A DNA stretch of 64,000 nt from the NCBI RefSeq assembly GCF_013407835.1, contig NZ_JACCBI010000001.1, forward strand, positions 868,001-932,000, given 5' to 3'. The notes under the pieces were generated by a model. It was not told where the DNA came from and ran no database searches. It saw only the letters and a list, made by a program, of their open reading frames with translations. Source of the DNA: Agromyces atrinae (GTDB taxonomy: Bacteria; Actinomycetota; Actinomycetes; Actinomycetales; Microbacteriaceae). Below are positions 17,631 through 27,219 of this stretch, one piece after another (within the stretch, counting starts at the first letter, position 1; each line of letters begins with the position of its first letter). Position numbers and translations under genes: made by a program.

Positions 17631-18275
17631 ATGAACGATCCGCAGACGGTGGTGTTCCTGCACGGGCTGGGTGTCGGCCCCGATTCGTGGGCCGCGCAGA
17701 TCGACGACCTCCCCGACGGGTACTCGGCGTTCGCGCCGCGTACCGTCGGGCTCGCCGAATCCGACCCGCCCTTCAGCATGGCCGCGGCGACGGCGGCCGT
17801 CATCCGGTCCCTCGACGAGGGCGGTGTCGAACGGGCTCACCTCTGCGGCCTGTCCCTCGGCGCGATGCTCGCGTTGCAGATCGCCGTCGAGCGACCCGAC
17901 CGGGTCGCGTCGCTCGTGCTCTCGGGCGGTCAGGTGCACCCGCCCCGCGCGCTCATGGCGCTGCAGTCCCTGCTCATGCGCGTTCTCCCCGAGCGGATCG
18001 TCGCCCCCGACGGATCGAGCCGCGAGCGCGTGCGCGGCGTCCTCGCCGAGGTCGCGCAGATCGACTTCCGCGACGACCTCGCGGACATCGCGGTGCCGAC
18101 ACTCGTGCTCTGCGGGTCGAAGGACGTCGCGAACCTGCCGGCCGCCCGCAGCCTCGCCGCGGGTATCCCCGGCGCGCGGCTCCGCATCATCGAGGGCGGC
18201 CGCCACGAACTCAACACCGAGAAGCCGCGAGAGTTGAGTGCCGAGCTGCGGTCTTTCCTGGAGGACCAGGGCTGA
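17631..18275 (+). CDS. Alpha/beta hydrolase
   Basis: A 214-aa alpha/beta hydrolase. It has the oxyanion motif FLHGLGVGPDSW, nucleophile Ser in LCGLSLGAMLAL, Asp region VLCGSKDVANLP and catalytic His in GGRHELN. The ATG lies 4 nt after the stop of the flavin-oxidoreductase fusion, so both are probably in one transcript and act on related compounds. It is short for the family because the cap is small. The specific substrate cannot be read from the sequence. Confidence 0.82.
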   Translation: MNDPQTVVFLHGLGVGPDSWAAQIDDLPDGYSAFAPRTVGLAESDPPFSMAAATAAVIRSLDEGGVERAHLCGLSLGAMLALQIAVERPDRVASLVLSGGQVHPPRALMALQSLLMRVLPERIVAPDGSSRERVRGVLAEVAQIDFRDDLADIAVPTLVLCGSKDVANLPAARSLAAGIPGARLRIIEGGRHELNTEKPRELSAELRSFLEDQG

Positions 18276-18277
18276 GG

Positions 18278-18862
18278 ATGACGGTGCTCGATGACATCCG
18301 CGCGGAGATGATGGCCGACCCCTCGAACGCGTGGGCTCGCGACCTGGGTTACGCCCCCCTCTACATCGCTGACGCCCGAGCGCGCGTGCTCATCATCAGC
18401 CAGGCGCCCGGCCGGCTCGCGCAAGAGACAGGAGTGCCGTGGAACGATCCGAGCGGGCGGCTGCTGCGCTCGTGGCTCGGACTCACGGATGCCGAGTTCT
18501 ACGATCCGGCGAACGTCGCGATCGTTCCGATGGACGCCTACTTCCCGGGAAAGGCTGCGAGCGGCGACCTGCCTCCGCGGAGAGGATTCGCCGATCGCTG
18601 GCATCCGCCGATCCTCGAACAGCTCACCGAGGTGCGCCTGACGATCCTCATCGGCGCCTACGCGCAGCGCCACTACCTCGGACCGGGAACACTGACCGAG
18701 AACGTGCGGAACGCCCCGTCGCACCTGCCGTACTTCCCGATCGTGCACCCGTCACCGCTCGCGCGCGGCTGGCGCTCGAAGAACCCGTGGTTCGACGAGG
18801 TGACCGTGCCGCTGCTCTCCGCGGAGGTCGCGGCGGCGCTCAGCGCGACGACCGCGGACTGA
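18278..18862 (+). CDS. Uracil-DNA glycosylase family protein
   Basis: A 194-aa protein of the uracil-DNA glycosylase superfamily (DUF/PF03167-like). The glycosylase core shows VLIISQAPGRLAQETG (equivalent of the GQAPG motif), the NVAIVPMDAYFPGK block and the HPSP motif in FPIVHPSPLARGW. It resembles uncharacterised family members more than classical Ung, so its activity on uracil is inferred. The ATG is 2 nt after the hydrolase stop, with a GAGG just before it inside the hydrolase end. Confidence 0.75.
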   Translation: MTVLDDIRAEMMADPSNAWARDLGYAPLYIADARARVLIISQAPGRLAQETGVPWNDPSGRLLRSWLGLTDAEFYDPANVAIVPMDAYFPGKAASGDLPPRRGFADRWHPPILEQLTEVRLTILIGAYAQRHYLGPGTLTENVRNAPSHLPYFPIVHPSPLARGWRSKNPWFDEVTVPLLSAEVAAALSATTAD

Positions 18863-18871
18863 CGCCGAGGC

Positions 18872-19693
18872 TCAGCGCGACGCACCCCGGCGGGCGACGA
18901 TGACCGTCACGCCCTTGTCACGTAGGCGCGACACGTGCGCGGGATCGGTTCCGTCATCGACGATGACGGCGTCGAACTCCGTCAACGGCAGCAGGGCGTG
19001 CAGCGCCCGCTTCTCGAACTTCGTGTGGTCGGCGAGGAGGATGCGCGTGCGCGCCGACTCGAACATCGCCCGCTTGACGTCGACGGTCGCGAGCGTCTGA
19101 TGGAACGCGACGTCGTCGGTGATGGCCGCCGTCGACATGATGAAGAGGTCGGCGCGGAGCGCCTTGACGGCCGTCGTCGTCATGTGGCCCATGAAGGCGC
19201 TGCACCAGTTGTGGTACTCGCCGCCGAGGGCGAGGAGTGTGATGCCGTTCGTGACGCGCAGCTGATCCATGATCGTGAGCGTGTTCGTGATGACGTTGAG
19301 GGGTCGCTTCGTGCGGAGGTGCGGCACGAGATGCATGACCGTCGTCGAGTCGTCGAGGAAGATCGCCTGACCGGGCTCGACGAACTCGAGCGCGGCGTGC
19401 GCGATGGCATCCTTCTCGAGGCTCTCGCGCCCCGAGCGATAGACGTCGCTCGACTCGACGAGGGCGTTCGAGAGCGCCGTCGCCATGCCGCGGCTCTTGC
19501 GGAGCAGACCCCGCCCCTCGAGATCGTCGAGGTCGCGGTGCACCGTCATGACACTGATGTCGAAGCGTTCGGCCAGTTGTTCGATGCGGATCGACCCTTC
19601 GGCCATGACGGCCTCGGTGATCGCGCGCTGGCGCAGTGCTTGACGTCGCTGACGCGACGGGCTCTCGGCAGTGTCGTCGGTGCTCAGGTCCAT
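18872..19693 (-). CDS. DeoR-family transcriptional regulator of the sugar-alcohol operon
   Basis: A 273-aa DeoR-type repressor. The N-terminal helix-turn-helix (about 22-75) reads IRIEQLAERFDISVMTVHRD. The C-terminal phosphosugar-sensing domain has IFLDDSTTVMHLVPHL, NVITNTLTIMDQL and LLADHTKFEKRA. It is the last gene of the nine-gene operon and probably controls it in response to a phosphorylated tetrulose or similar intermediate. The ATG at 19693 has GGAGG about 10 nt upstream; a TTG at 19717 would add eight residues and overlap the isomerase gene. Confidence 0.88.
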   Translation of the reverse strand: MDLSTDDTAESPSRQRRQALRQRAITEAVMAEGSIRIEQLAERFDISVMTVHRDLDDLEGRGLLRKSRGMATALSNALVESSDVYRSGRESLEKDAIAHAALEFVEPGQAIFLDDSTTVMHLVPHLRTKRPLNVITNTLTIMDQLRVTNGITLLALGGEYHNWCSAFMGHMTTTAVKALRADLFIMSTAAITDDVAFHQTLATVDVKRAMFESARTRILLADHTKFEKRALHALLPLTEFDAVIVDDGTDPAHVSRLRDKGVTVIVARRGASR

Positions 19694-19713
19694 TGCGGTG
19701 ATACCTCCGCGAA

Positions 19714-20508
19714 TCAAGTTAGCGCGGCAGCGTCGTCAATGATGCGAGCGAAATCAGCGGGATTGTGAGCGAAGCGGCCGAGGAACAACCCGTCGACACT
19801 GTCGCCGAGCGACGACAGGGTGCCGATCCCGGCGCTTCCGCCGTAGATGAGGGTCGTCTCCCCCGCCGTACCTCGGGTCGAAGCGAGGTGCTCGCGCACG
19901 ATGTCGGCCACGGCGCGCACGTGCTCGGGCGGAGCGGGTTGGGGCTGGCCGATCGCCCATTCGGGCTCGTACGCGACGATGACCTCGGTGCTCCCCCGGT
20001 CACCGGCGAAGGCGGACTCGAGCTGCGCGATGCACTCGGCGGCGGCGTCCGCGGCGGGCATCGGTTCGCGCTCGCCGACGCAGAGGACGGGAGTGAGCCC
20101 GTTCCGCGTCGCCGCCGCGAACTTCCGCCTCGTGACGCCCGCGTCCTCTCCGAAGATCTTCCGGCGTTCGGCATGACCGACCTCGACGAGAGTGCAGCCG
20201 AGCTCGACGAGGTCGGCTCCGCTCGTTCCTCCGGTCACGGCCCCCCGGTCATCCCAGTGCAGATCCTGCGCGCCCCAGGCGACCGCGGAGTCGCTGAGCT
20301 TCGCGCTCACGGCGACCGTAGCCGGAAGCGACGGCAGCACGAAGAGCCGCACGGCGCCGCTCCGGACCGCGTCGTGCGTCGACGCGATCAGGGCGACCGC
20401 GTCGGCCCACTCGGCGGCCTGGTCGACGCCGAGGTACATCTTGAGGCTGACGCCGAGGGTGATCGTTCTGCTCGGCGACGCTGCGCCGGAGCCCGGCGAG
20501 TCACTCAC
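19714..20508 (-). CDS. Triose-phosphate isomerase family protein, probable L-erythrulose-1-phosphate isomerase (LerI-like)
   Basis: A 264-aa TIM-barrel isomerase. Catalytic residues are Lys in VSLKMYLG, His in [10 protein letters not shown] and Glu in AYEPEWAIG. The loop after the Glu ([11 protein letters not shown]) and the KMYLG start differ from glycolytic TpiA and match the second-copy subgroup found in polyol clusters. In Mycobacterium smegmatis a homologue (LerI) converts L-erythrulose 1-phosphate to D-erythrulose 4-phosphate; that role is inferred here from the adjacent RpiB-like and DAK-like genes. The GTG start overlaps the RpiB gene by 8 nt. Confidence 0.85.
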   Translation of the reverse strand: MSDSPGSGAASPSRTITLGVSLKMYLGVDQAAEWADAVALIASTHDAVRSGAVRLFVLPSLPATVAVSAKLSDSAVAWGAQDLHWDDRGAVTGGTSGADLVELGCTLVEVGHAERRKIFGEDAGVTRRKFAAATRNGLTPVLCVGEREPMPAADAAAECIAQLESAFAGDRGSTEVIVAYEPEWAIGQPQPAPPEHVRAVADIVREHLASTRGTAGETTLIYGGSAGIGTLSSLGDSVDGLFLGRFAHNPADFARIIDDAAALT

Positions 20509-20974
20509 AGGTCCCGGTCTGCTCGTACTGCGAGAGTACGGCGACCTTCTCGGCCGACGCGGATGACTCGTCGAACTCGTAACCGAGCCATTCGCGAGCC
20601 AGACGCCGCGCGAGTTCGATGCCGACGACGCGCTGGCCGAACGTGAGCACCTGGGCGTTGTTGCTCAGCACCGAACGCTCGACGCTGAAGCTGTCGTGCG
20701 CCGTGACTGCGCGGATGCCGGGAACCTTGTTCGCGGCGATCGCCACGCCGAGACCGGTGCCGCAGACGAGGAGCGCACGGTCGGCGACGCCGTCCCGCAC
20801 CTTCTCGGCGGCAGCGATCGCGATGCTCGGGTAGGCCCTGTGCGAGTCGTGATCGACGCCGACGTCGATGACCTCCGACACGCGCGGGTCCTTCTCGAGG
20901 TCGGCCTTCAGCACCTCTTTGTAATCGAATCCTGCGTCATCGCTTCCGATGACCACTCGCCATTCCCGAGTCAT
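20501..20974 (-). CDS. rpiB: RpiB-family sugar-phosphate isomerase, probable D-erythrulose-4-phosphate isomerase
   Basis: A 157-aa RpiB/LacAB-type isomerase. It has the N-terminal [14 protein letters not shown], base Cys71 in [16 protein letters not shown] and the [15 protein letters not shown] segment. RpiB homologues in tetritol clusters (DerI/EryI) convert D-erythrulose 4-phosphate to D-erythrose 4-phosphate, which enters the pentose phosphate pathway. That role fits the operon, although ribose 5-phosphate isomerase activity is the generic family function. The start overlaps the kinase stop by 4 nt (ATGA). Confidence 0.87.
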   Translation of the reverse strand: MTREWRVVIGSDDAGFDYKEVLKADLEKDPRVSEVIDVGVDHDSHRAYPSIAIAAAEKVRDGVADRALLVCGTGLGVAIAANKVPGIRAVTAHDSFSVERSVLSNNAQVLTFGQRVVGIELARRLAREWLGYEFDESSASAEKVAVLSQYEQTGTCE

Positions 20975-22722
20975 GATTCCTCCTTCTGAGCGGTCGTGTG
21001 GTTCAAGACGGATGCGGCGGCGTGCATGGCGAGGGCCAGCGAGATCGCGCCGGGGTCGGGCGTGCCGAGGCTCTTCTCCATGTGCGGTCGGGCGCGGCCC
21101 ATCCGTGGGAGCAGATCGGCCGTGGCCGCGGCGGCGCGCGTCGCGTCATCCGCCGCACCGGCCCAGGCGACCGCGAGGGCCGCGCCCTCGTTCGCGCGCG
21201 CGGTCAGGCCGTCGGAGAAGGGAACGAGCGAGTCGACGAGGGTCTTGTCGCCGACGACCGCCTTGCCGAAGTTCTGGATGCCGGCGCGAGCGGCCTCGAC
21301 GGCCTCCGCGACGGTGTGCGCGCTCGGCGCCTCGGTGTCGCCGATGACGTCGCCCGCGGCACGGAGAGCGAGTCCCCACAGAGCACCCGAGGTTCCGCCG
21401 GCCTTGTCGGCCCACGCGTCGCCCGCGAGCGCGAGGACGGTGCCCGCTCCGGCGCCGGCGTCGGCTGCGGCTTCGGCTGCGCGGGCCGCAGCGACGGTAC
21501 CGCGCTTCATTCCGATGCCGTGGTCGCCGTCACCGGCGATGGAATCGAGACGGCCGAGTTCGTCGGCCTCACGGTCGATCATGTCGCGGATCGCGACGAT
21601 GACGTCGCGCGCGGTGCGACCCGCCTCGGCGGCTTCGGGCGTCGCCGCGGCAGCGATCGTCTCGGTCTCGGCCGCCGCGTCGTCATCCGTCAAGAGCTCG
21701 GTGTCGCCCGTGGCGACCGCGCCCTTCCGGTACGCCGGTGCGTAGGCGGGTGCAGTCCACGCGCTCTCGAGCTCGTCGTCGAGCCAGAGCAGGGTGAGCG
21801 AGACGCCCGCCATCTCGAAGCTCGTCGCGTACTCCCCCACCTCGGGGTCGACGATCGTCGCACCCGCGCGCTCGAGCTCGGTCGAGACCGTCGCGTAGAT
21901 GACGAAGAGCTCTTCGGCCTTCACCGATCCGAGACCGTTGAGGATGACGGCGAGACGCGCACCGTCGACGGACGTGACGCCGTCGGGCAGTTCGGCGAGG
22001 AGCGCTTCGACGAAGAGCTCGCCGAGCTGCTTCGCGGTCGGAAGCGGCTGCACCCCGATGCCGGGCTCGCCGTGGATACCCATTCCGACGGCCATCTGGC
22101 CCTCGGGAACGGTGAAGAGCGGTTCGGTCGCGCCGGGAAGCGTGCAGCCCGAGAAGGCGACGCCCATCGATCGGGTGCGTTCGTTGGCCCGGGCGGCGAC
22201 CGCCGCGACGGCGTCGAGGTCGAGGCCCTGCTCGGCGGCCCACGCGGCGGCGCGGAAGACCGCGAGGTCGCCGGCGATGCCGCGACGCTTCTGACGTTCG
22301 TCCGACGAGGCGCTGTAGATGTCGTCCGTGACACGCACCGTGCGGGTCGGGATGCCCTCGGCGATCAGGCGCTGCTCGGCCTGATCGAAGTTCAAGACGT
22401 CGCCGGCGTAGTTGCCGTAGCTGAGCAGAACGCCCGCTTCGGTGGCAACCGCCTTGGCGACGGTGTAGATCTGCTGCGCGCTCGGCGAAGCGAAGACATT
22501 GCCGAGCACAGCGGCGTCGGCGAGGCCGGCGCCCACGAGGCCGCCGAACGCCGGATAGTGGCCGGAGCCGCCGCCGATGACGACGGCGACATGCCCCTCG
22601 GGCACCGCGGTGGTCCGGGCGACGCCGCCCGGCACACGACGCACGAGCGAGCGGTGCGCGGCCACGAAGCCGTCGGTCGACTCGTCTGCGAACGCCGCAG
22701 GGTCATTCAGTACGTAACTCAT
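20971..22722 (-). CDS. Dihydroxyacetone-kinase family kinase (DhaK-DhaL fusion), probable erythrulose kinase
   Basis: A 583-aa ATP-dependent kinase with both halves of the dihydroxyacetone kinase fold. The DhaK half (1-330) has [19 protein letters not shown] and substrate-binding His217 in MGIHGEPG. The DhaL half (about 380-570) has [17 protein letters not shown], whose aspartates bind Mg-ATP. In M. smegmatis homologues LerK and DerK phosphorylate L- or D-erythrulose; the neighbouring isomerases favour that over dihydroxyacetone. I chose ATG at 22722, where homology begins. A strong hairpin lies between this gene and the upstream binding-protein gene. Confidence 0.87.
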   Translation of the reverse strand: MSYVLNDPAAFADESTDGFVAAHRSLVRRVPGGVARTTAVPEGHVAVVIGGGSGHYPAFGGLVGAGLADAAVLGNVFASPSAQQIYTVAKAVATEAGVLLSYGNYAGDVLNFDQAEQRLIAEGIPTRTVRVTDDIYSASSDERQKRRGIAGDLAVFRAAAWAAEQGLDLDAVAAVAARANERTRSMGVAFSGCTLPGATEPLFTVPEGQMAVGMGIHGEPGIGVQPLPTAKQLGELFVEALLAELPDGVTSVDGARLAVILNGLGSVKAEELFVIYATVSTELERAGATIVDPEVGEYATSFEMAGVSLTLLWLDDELESAWTAPAYAPAYRKGAVATGDTELLTDDDAAAETETIAAAATPEAAEAGRTARDVIVAIRDMIDREADELGRLDSIAGDGDHGIGMKRGTVAAARAAEAAADAGAGAGTVLALAGDAWADKAGGTSGALWGLALRAAGDVIGDTEAPSAHTVAEAVEAARAGIQNFGKAVVGDKTLVDSLVPFSDGLTARANEGAALAVAWAGAADDATRAAAATADLLPRMGRARPHMEKSLGTPDPGAISLALAMHAAASVLNHTTAQKEES

Positions 22723-22746
22723 CACGTCTTTCGTCAGTCGGGAGGT

Positions 22747-22777
22747 GCGGGGGCGGATGCGCGGCATCCGCCCCCGC
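22747..22777. repeat. 14-bp perfect inverted repeat (intra-operon hairpin)
   Basis: GCGGGGGCGGATGC (22747-22760) pairs perfectly with GCATCCGCCCCCGC (22764-22777) over a 3-nt loop. It stands between the stop of the sugar-binding-protein gene and the start of the kinase gene, with no T-run after it on the transcribed strand. A likely role is mRNA 3'-end protection or partial termination, giving more binding protein than kinase. Confidence 0.7.
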
Positions 22778-22815
22778 TGGCCGCACGGGAGCGCGCGGCC
22801 GGCTGTGAACCGGGA

Positions 22816-23808
22816 TCAGCCGGAGTAGGTGAACGGTTCCGTCATCTTGTCGGCGTTCTCCGGGGTGATGAGGATGCAGTCGAAGGACTGCTTCTCGGTC
22901 TCCGGGGCGGTGCCGGTGCGGATGAACTCGTCCGCGAGCGCGACGGCTTCCTTCGAGAAGACGGCGACGGGCTGGAGCACGGTGTACGCCATCTCTCCCG
23001 AGATGACTGCGGCGACGGCATCCGGAGCGCCATCGAAGCCACCGACGACGATGCCCTCGAGCTTCGACGACTCCTTGAGAGCGGCGATCGCGCCGAGCGC
23101 CATCTCGTCGTTGCCGGCGATGACACCGGTGATGTCAGGGTTCGCCTGGAGGAGAGCCTGCATCTTGTCGTGACCCTTGGTGCGGTCCCAGTCGGCGACC
23201 TCGCTGCCGACCTGCACGAGGTCGGGGTACTGGCCGATGACGGTCAGGTAGCCGTTCGAGCGGGTCTGCGCGTTGTTGTCCGACGGAGCGCCGAAGAGCT
23301 CGACGTACGTGCCCGCCTCACCCATCTGCTTCACCCACTCCTGGGCGCCGAGAGCGGCACCCTGGGCGTTGTTCGAGACGAGCTGCGCCTTCGCGATACC
23401 GGTCTCGTTGATCTCCGCGTTGACGAGGAAGACGGGGATGCCGGCAGCATCGGCCTTCTTCACGGCGGCGACCGAACCGTCGGCGTTCGCCGGGTCGAGG
23501 ATGATCGCGACCGACTTGTTCGCGATCGCGGTGTCGATGAGGGTGTTCTCGGTGTTCGTGTCGCCCTTGTGAGCGCCGACCGTGGCTTCGTAGCCGAGTT
23601 CCTCCGCTGCAGCCGAGGCGACGTCGCCTTCGGTCTTCCAGTAGGGGTTCGCGGGGTCGTTGACGATGATCGTGATGAGGCCTCCGGCCTCGCCGCTTCC
23701 ACCGGCCTCGGTCGCGGACCCTCCCGAGCCGGCGTCTGAGCAGGCTGCGAGGCTGACGACGAGGGCACCCGCTACTGCGAGGGCTCCGAGTGCTTTGTTG
23801 CGCACCAT
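22816..23808 (-). CDS. Sugar ABC transporter substrate-binding lipoprotein (RbsB-like)
   Basis: A 330-aa periplasmic-binding-protein-4 family lipoprotein. The signal peptide MVRNKALGALAVAGALVV ends in lipobox SLAAC, followed by a Gly/Ser/Ala linker. Ribose-type motifs are NDPANPYWKTEGDVA, DPANADGSVAAVKKADAAG and VIAGNDEMALGA. It captures the sugar or polyol for the adjacent permease and ATPase; tetritol is inferred from the operon. The ATG has AAAGGA upstream. Confidence 0.9.
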   Translation of the reverse strand: MVRNKALGALAVAGALVVSLAACSDAGSGGSATEAGGSGEAGGLITIIVNDPANPYWKTEGDVASAAAEELGYEATVGAHKGDTNTENTLIDTAIANKSVAIILDPANADGSVAAVKKADAAGIPVFLVNAEINETGIAKAQLVSNNAQGAALGAQEWVKQMGEAGTYVELFGAPSDNNAQTRSNGYLTVIGQYPDLVQVGSEVADWDRTKGHDKMQALLQANPDITGVIAGNDEMALGAIAALKESSKLEGIVVGGFDGAPDAVAAVISGEMAYTVLQPVAVFSKEAVALADEFIRTGTAPETEKQSFDCILITPENADKMTEPFTYSG

Positions 23809-23862
23809 GTGAATGGTCCTTTCTTGATGGATCGGCAGCGATCTTCGATGCCGATTCGACGG

Positions 23863-25005
23863 TCAGAGCTTGCGATCAGCCTTCGCAGACGCATCCTGTG
23901 CCGACGTTGGGGTGCCCGCAGCGACCGCATCGGGCGATGCCGCGGGAGGAGGTGACGACTTGCTCGACGCGGGGCGTCGACGGCGGCCGTACTGCAGGGT
24001 GTTGAGGAGGACGGCGACGACGATCACCGCACCCATGAAGACCATCTGCCAGTAGGCCGAGACGCCGACGATGACGAGACCGTCGGAGAGGAAGCCGATG
24101 ACGAACGCTCCGAGGAGGGTGCCGCGCACGTTGCCGCGGCCACCGGTGAGGGCCGCGCCGCCGATGACGACGGCCGCGATGGCGGTCAGCTCGTACGTGT
24201 TGCCCGCGGTGGGGCTCGCGCTCGTCAGCGTCGAGGCGAGGATGAGTCCGGCGATCGCGGCGCAGATGCCCGAGATCACGTAGACCCAGATCTTGACGCT
24301 CTTCACGGGCACGCCCGAGAGCTCGGCGGCGCGTTCGTTGCCGCCCGATGCGTAGAGCCAGCGGCCGAACTTCGTGCGACCGAGGGTGAATCCGAGCGCG
24401 AGCGCGACGATTCCCATGATGATGACGCCGATGGGAACACCGAACAGACGGTTGAAGCCGAGCCAGTCGAAGCCCGTGTTGCCGAGTTCGGGGTCGCCCG
24501 CGAGGTCGTTGATCGTGAGGCCGTTGGTCATGAGCAGGGCGAGACCGCGCACGACGTAGAGCATGCCGAGCGTCGCGACGAACGGTGCGACGTTGAACTT
24601 GGAGACGAGGATTCCGTTCACCAAGCCGACGGCGGCGCCGACCGCGCACGAGAGCAGCACCACGACGGGCAGGCTCGGGAAGAGCGTGATGCCCAGGAAG
24701 TTGATGGGCACTCCCTGCAGGAGGAAGCCGGCGATGACCGCGGAGAATCCGAGCGTCGAGCCGACCGAGAGGTCGATACCGCCGTTCAGGATGACCAGTA
24801 GCATGCCGAGGCCGAGGAGCGCGTAGATGGCCACGTGCGAGGCCATGATGAGCACGTTCCCGACCGTGAGGAAGTTGGGCGAGAGGAGCGAGAACACCAC
24901 GATGATGAGGATGAGCGCGAGGAACGCGCGGCCCTCGAGCAGAAGCTTCGCGAGCGAGAACTTCTTCCTGTCTTCGATGATGGTCGTGGTCGTTGTAGTC
25001 GTCAT
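23863..25005 (-). CDS. Sugar ABC transporter permease (RbsC-like)
   Basis: A 380-aa BPD_transp_2 (RbsC-type) permease with about nine membrane helices between residues 28 and 345. Family motifs are LLVILNGGIDLSVGSTLGFSA, VAPFVATLGMLYVVRGLA and GRTKFGRWLYASGGNERAAELSG. The N-terminus has a run of seven Thr, and the cytosolic C-terminal tail is Pro/Ala/Ser-rich. It lies between the ATPase and binding-protein genes and should form a homodimeric channel with them. Confidence 0.9.
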   Translation of the reverse strand: MTTTTTTTIIEDRKKFSLAKLLLEGRAFLALILIIVVFSLLSPNFLTVGNVLIMASHVAIYALLGLGMLLVILNGGIDLSVGSTLGFSAVIAGFLLQGVPINFLGITLFPSLPVVVLLSCAVGAAVGLVNGILVSKFNVAPFVATLGMLYVVRGLALLMTNGLTINDLAGDPELGNTGFDWLGFNRLFGVPIGVIIMGIVALALGFTLGRTKFGRWLYASGGNERAAELSGVPVKSVKIWVYVISGICAAIAGLILASTLTSASPTAGNTYELTAIAAVVIGGAALTGGRGNVRGTLLGAFVIGFLSDGLVIVGVSAYWQMVFMGAVIVVAVLLNTLQYGRRRRPASSKSSPPPAASPDAVAAGTPTSAQDASAKADRKL

Positions 25006-25027
25006 TGTCTGATCCGTTCTCAGAGAG

Positions 25028-26557
25028 TCAGGCGGTCACGGCTTCGCCCGAGGCGGCCATGATCATGTCTTTGGAGACGTCCGGCGTGAACTCAGCGGAG
25101 ATGCGACCACGCCGCATCACGATGATTCGGTGCGCGATGCTGAGGCACTCGCCCACTTCGGAGGTCGAGTAGAGGACGGCGAGGCCGTTACGGGCGTTCT
25201 CGGCGAGGAGGCGGAAGACTTCGCCCTTCGCGCCGACATCGATGCCGCGGCTCGGCTCGTCGAGGAGCATCACGCGCGGATTCGTGGCGATGATCTTGCC
25301 GATCACGACCTTCTGCTGGTTACCGCCCGAGAGCGAACCGATCGGAAGCTCGGGCCCCGGCGTCTTGACCGTGACCGCGCTGATGAGCTCCTTCGAGCGC
25401 TGCTTCTCGACGCGACGCGAGATGACTCCGTTGACGAGACTCGCGTCGAGGCTCGCGAGCGTGAGGTTCGTTCCCACGTCGAAGGTCTGCACGAGGCCGT
25501 CGCGCTGGCGGTCTTCGGGAACGAGCCCGATTCCCGCGTCGATGCGGTTCGCGATCGAGTCGCCGAGGATCGAACTGCCGTCGAGCAGGATGTCTCCCGC
25601 AGCGACGGCTTCCTTGCCCGCGACCGCTTCCAGCAGTTCGGTGCGACCGGCGCCCATGAGCCCGTAGATGCAGACGATCTCGCCGGCCTTGATGTCGAGG
25701 TTCAGGCTGTTGACGATTGCGCGCTCGGGGTTCTCGCGGTCGACCACGGTGAGTCGCTTGACGCTCAGCACGGTGTCGCCGAACTCGTAGCCCGTGGGGG
25801 GCGAGCCGAGGTCGAAGTTCTCGCCGACCATGTTGCGCACGATCCACTCGAGGTCGATGTCGGCGCGCTCACCGCGTGCCGTCATCGTGCCGTCGCGCAG
25901 GACCACGGCGTGGTCGGTGACCTCGAGTGCCTCTTCGAGGTGGTGCGAGATGTAGACGATCGCCACACCGCGCGCGAGGAGGTCGCGGATAATGCCGAAC
26001 AGCACCTCGACCTCGGCCGCGGCGAGGGCCGACGTCGGCTCGTCCATGATGAGGATGCGCGAGTTGACCGAGAGCGCGCGAGCGATCTCGATGACCTGCT
26101 GCTGCCCGACCCGGAGGTCGGCGACGAGCGTGTCGGGATCGATCGGAAGCTGCAGGTCTTCGAGCAGCGCTCGGGCCTGCCGCGACTCCTCGGCGAAGTC
26201 GACGCCGAACGTGCCCATGATCTCGCGGCCCATGAAGATGTTGTCGCGCACCGAGAGGTTCGGGGCGAGGCTCAGCTCCTGGTGGATGATCGAGATGCCG
26301 CGGTCGCGCGCGTCGTTCGTCGAGGCGAACGTGACGGGCTCGCCGTCGAGCACGATCTCGCCGGCCGTCGGCTGCTCGACGCCCGAGAGGATCTTCATGA
26401 GCGTCGACTTGCCCGCGCCGTTCTCACCGAACAGCGTCGTGACGGTGCCCTCGCGGATCTCGAAGTTCACGCCCTTGAGTGCTCGCGTTCCGCCGTACGT
26501 CTTGACGATGTTGCGGGCCTCGAGGACGACGTTGTCGAAGTGCGTCGTGTCGCTCAT
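25028..26557 (-). CDS. Sugar ABC transporter ATP-binding protein (RbsA-like)
   Basis: A 509-aa fused double ATPase of the ribose/xylose import type. The first half has Walker A GENGAGKST, signature VGQQQVIEIARAL and Walker B ILIMDEPTSAL. The second half has the degenerate Walker A GLMGAGRTEL, signature SLSGGNQQKVVIGK and VMLLDEPSRGIDVG, as normal for this class. It drives import through the RbsC-like permease. The start overlaps the DUF2291 stop by 4 nt (ATGA). Confidence 0.92.
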   Translation of the reverse strand: MSDTTHFDNVVLEARNIVKTYGGTRALKGVNFEIREGTVTTLFGENGAGKSTLMKILSGVEQPTAGEIVLDGEPVTFASTNDARDRGISIIHQELSLAPNLSVRDNIFMGREIMGTFGVDFAEESRQARALLEDLQLPIDPDTLVADLRVGQQQVIEIARALSVNSRILIMDEPTSALAAAEVEVLFGIIRDLLARGVAIVYISHHLEEALEVTDHAVVLRDGTMTARGERADIDLEWIVRNMVGENFDLGSPPTGYEFGDTVLSVKRLTVVDRENPERAIVNSLNLDIKAGEIVCIYGLMGAGRTELLEAVAGKEAVAAGDILLDGSSILGDSIANRIDAGIGLVPEDRQRDGLVQTFDVGTNLTLASLDASLVNGVISRRVEKQRSKELISAVTVKTPGPELPIGSLSGGNQQKVVIGKIIATNPRVMLLDEPSRGIDVGAKGEVFRLLAENARNGLAVLYSTSEVGECLSIAHRIIVMRRGRISAEFTPDVSKDMIMAASGEAVTA

Positions 26558-27219
26558 TCGACGTCGACCTTGACGGGGGTCACGAGCCAGCCCGAGGGGT
26601 TCACGAGCGTGAAGGCGCCCGTGATCGAGACGGTCTTGCCCGTGAGGGCGGTGGTGTCGACGTCGGCGAGCACCTCGATCTTCAGTTCGTCGTTGAGCGC
26701 TGCAGCAGCGTTCTGGTACTCGATCTGGTTCGTGAACTGACCGAAGGCGATGTCGCCCGTCGCGTCGCGAAGCTCCGTGCCGTTGATGGCGGGGCCGGTC
26801 TGCACGCGGATGAGCAGGTCGGCGCGAACACCCTCGACGGCGACCTCGTAGATGCCCGACTGGCCTTCGCCGACGACGCCTTCGAACTCGACGCTGAAGA
26901 CGGGGCCGCCCGAGCTCTGCACGGCGTATTCGGCCGCTGCGGCCTCGGGGTCGGCGGCGATCGCCTCGGCGAGGGTCACCGCGTCGACGGCGCGCTCTTC
27001 GACACCCTCCTGCACGGTCGGGAAGTTCTCGGCGCCGAAGGTCGCGGGGTCGAACTGCACGCTGCCCTGCGCGAGCGGGTCGTCGGTCGAGACGACCTTC
27101 GTGCCGAGGGCGATGCCGAGCACGGCGACGACGACGACTCCGGCGAGGATGCCGCGTCGGGCGTTCTTGCTGAGGGGCTTCCGGCGCTTCTTCGCGGCGG
27201 TCTCGCGCGCGGCGCTCAC
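26554..27219 (-). CDS. DUF2291 family periplasmic protein
   Basis: A 221-aa DUF2291-family protein with one N-terminal membrane segment (about 24-42, ILAGVVVVAVLGIALGTKVV) and an outside domain with VQFDPATFGAENFP, VQTGPAINGTELRDATG and IAFGQFTNQIEYQ. The family is found in operons with ribose-type ABC importers and dehydrogenases, but its function is not known. I chose the GTG at 27219, which overlaps the dehydrogenase stop (GTGA). The same frame is open further upstream only as a shadow of the dehydrogenase. Confidence 0.88.
   Translation of the reverse strand: MSAARETAAKKRRKPLSKNARRGILAGVVVVAVLGIALGTKVVSTDDPLAQGSVQFDPATFGAENFPTVQEGVEERAVDAVTLAEAIAADPEAAAAEYAVQSSGGPVFSVEFEGVVGEGQSGIYEVAVEGVRADLLIRVQTGPAINGTELRDATGDIAFGQFTNQIEYQNAAAALNDELKIEVLADVDTTALTGKTVSITGAFTLVNPSGWLVTPVKVDVE

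Noticed and set aside
20998..23739. A 913-codon open frame on the plus strand opposite the kinase and binding-protein genes.
   Set aside because: Its product is Arg/Gly/Asp-rich with no domain, and it lies entirely antisense to two genes with clear catalytic and lipobox motifs; it is a by-product of high-GC codon bias.
25130..26740. A 536-codon plus-strand frame opposite the RbsA-like ATPase.
   Set aside because: It mirrors a well-supported ATPase gene, lacks any motif and has no ribosome site.
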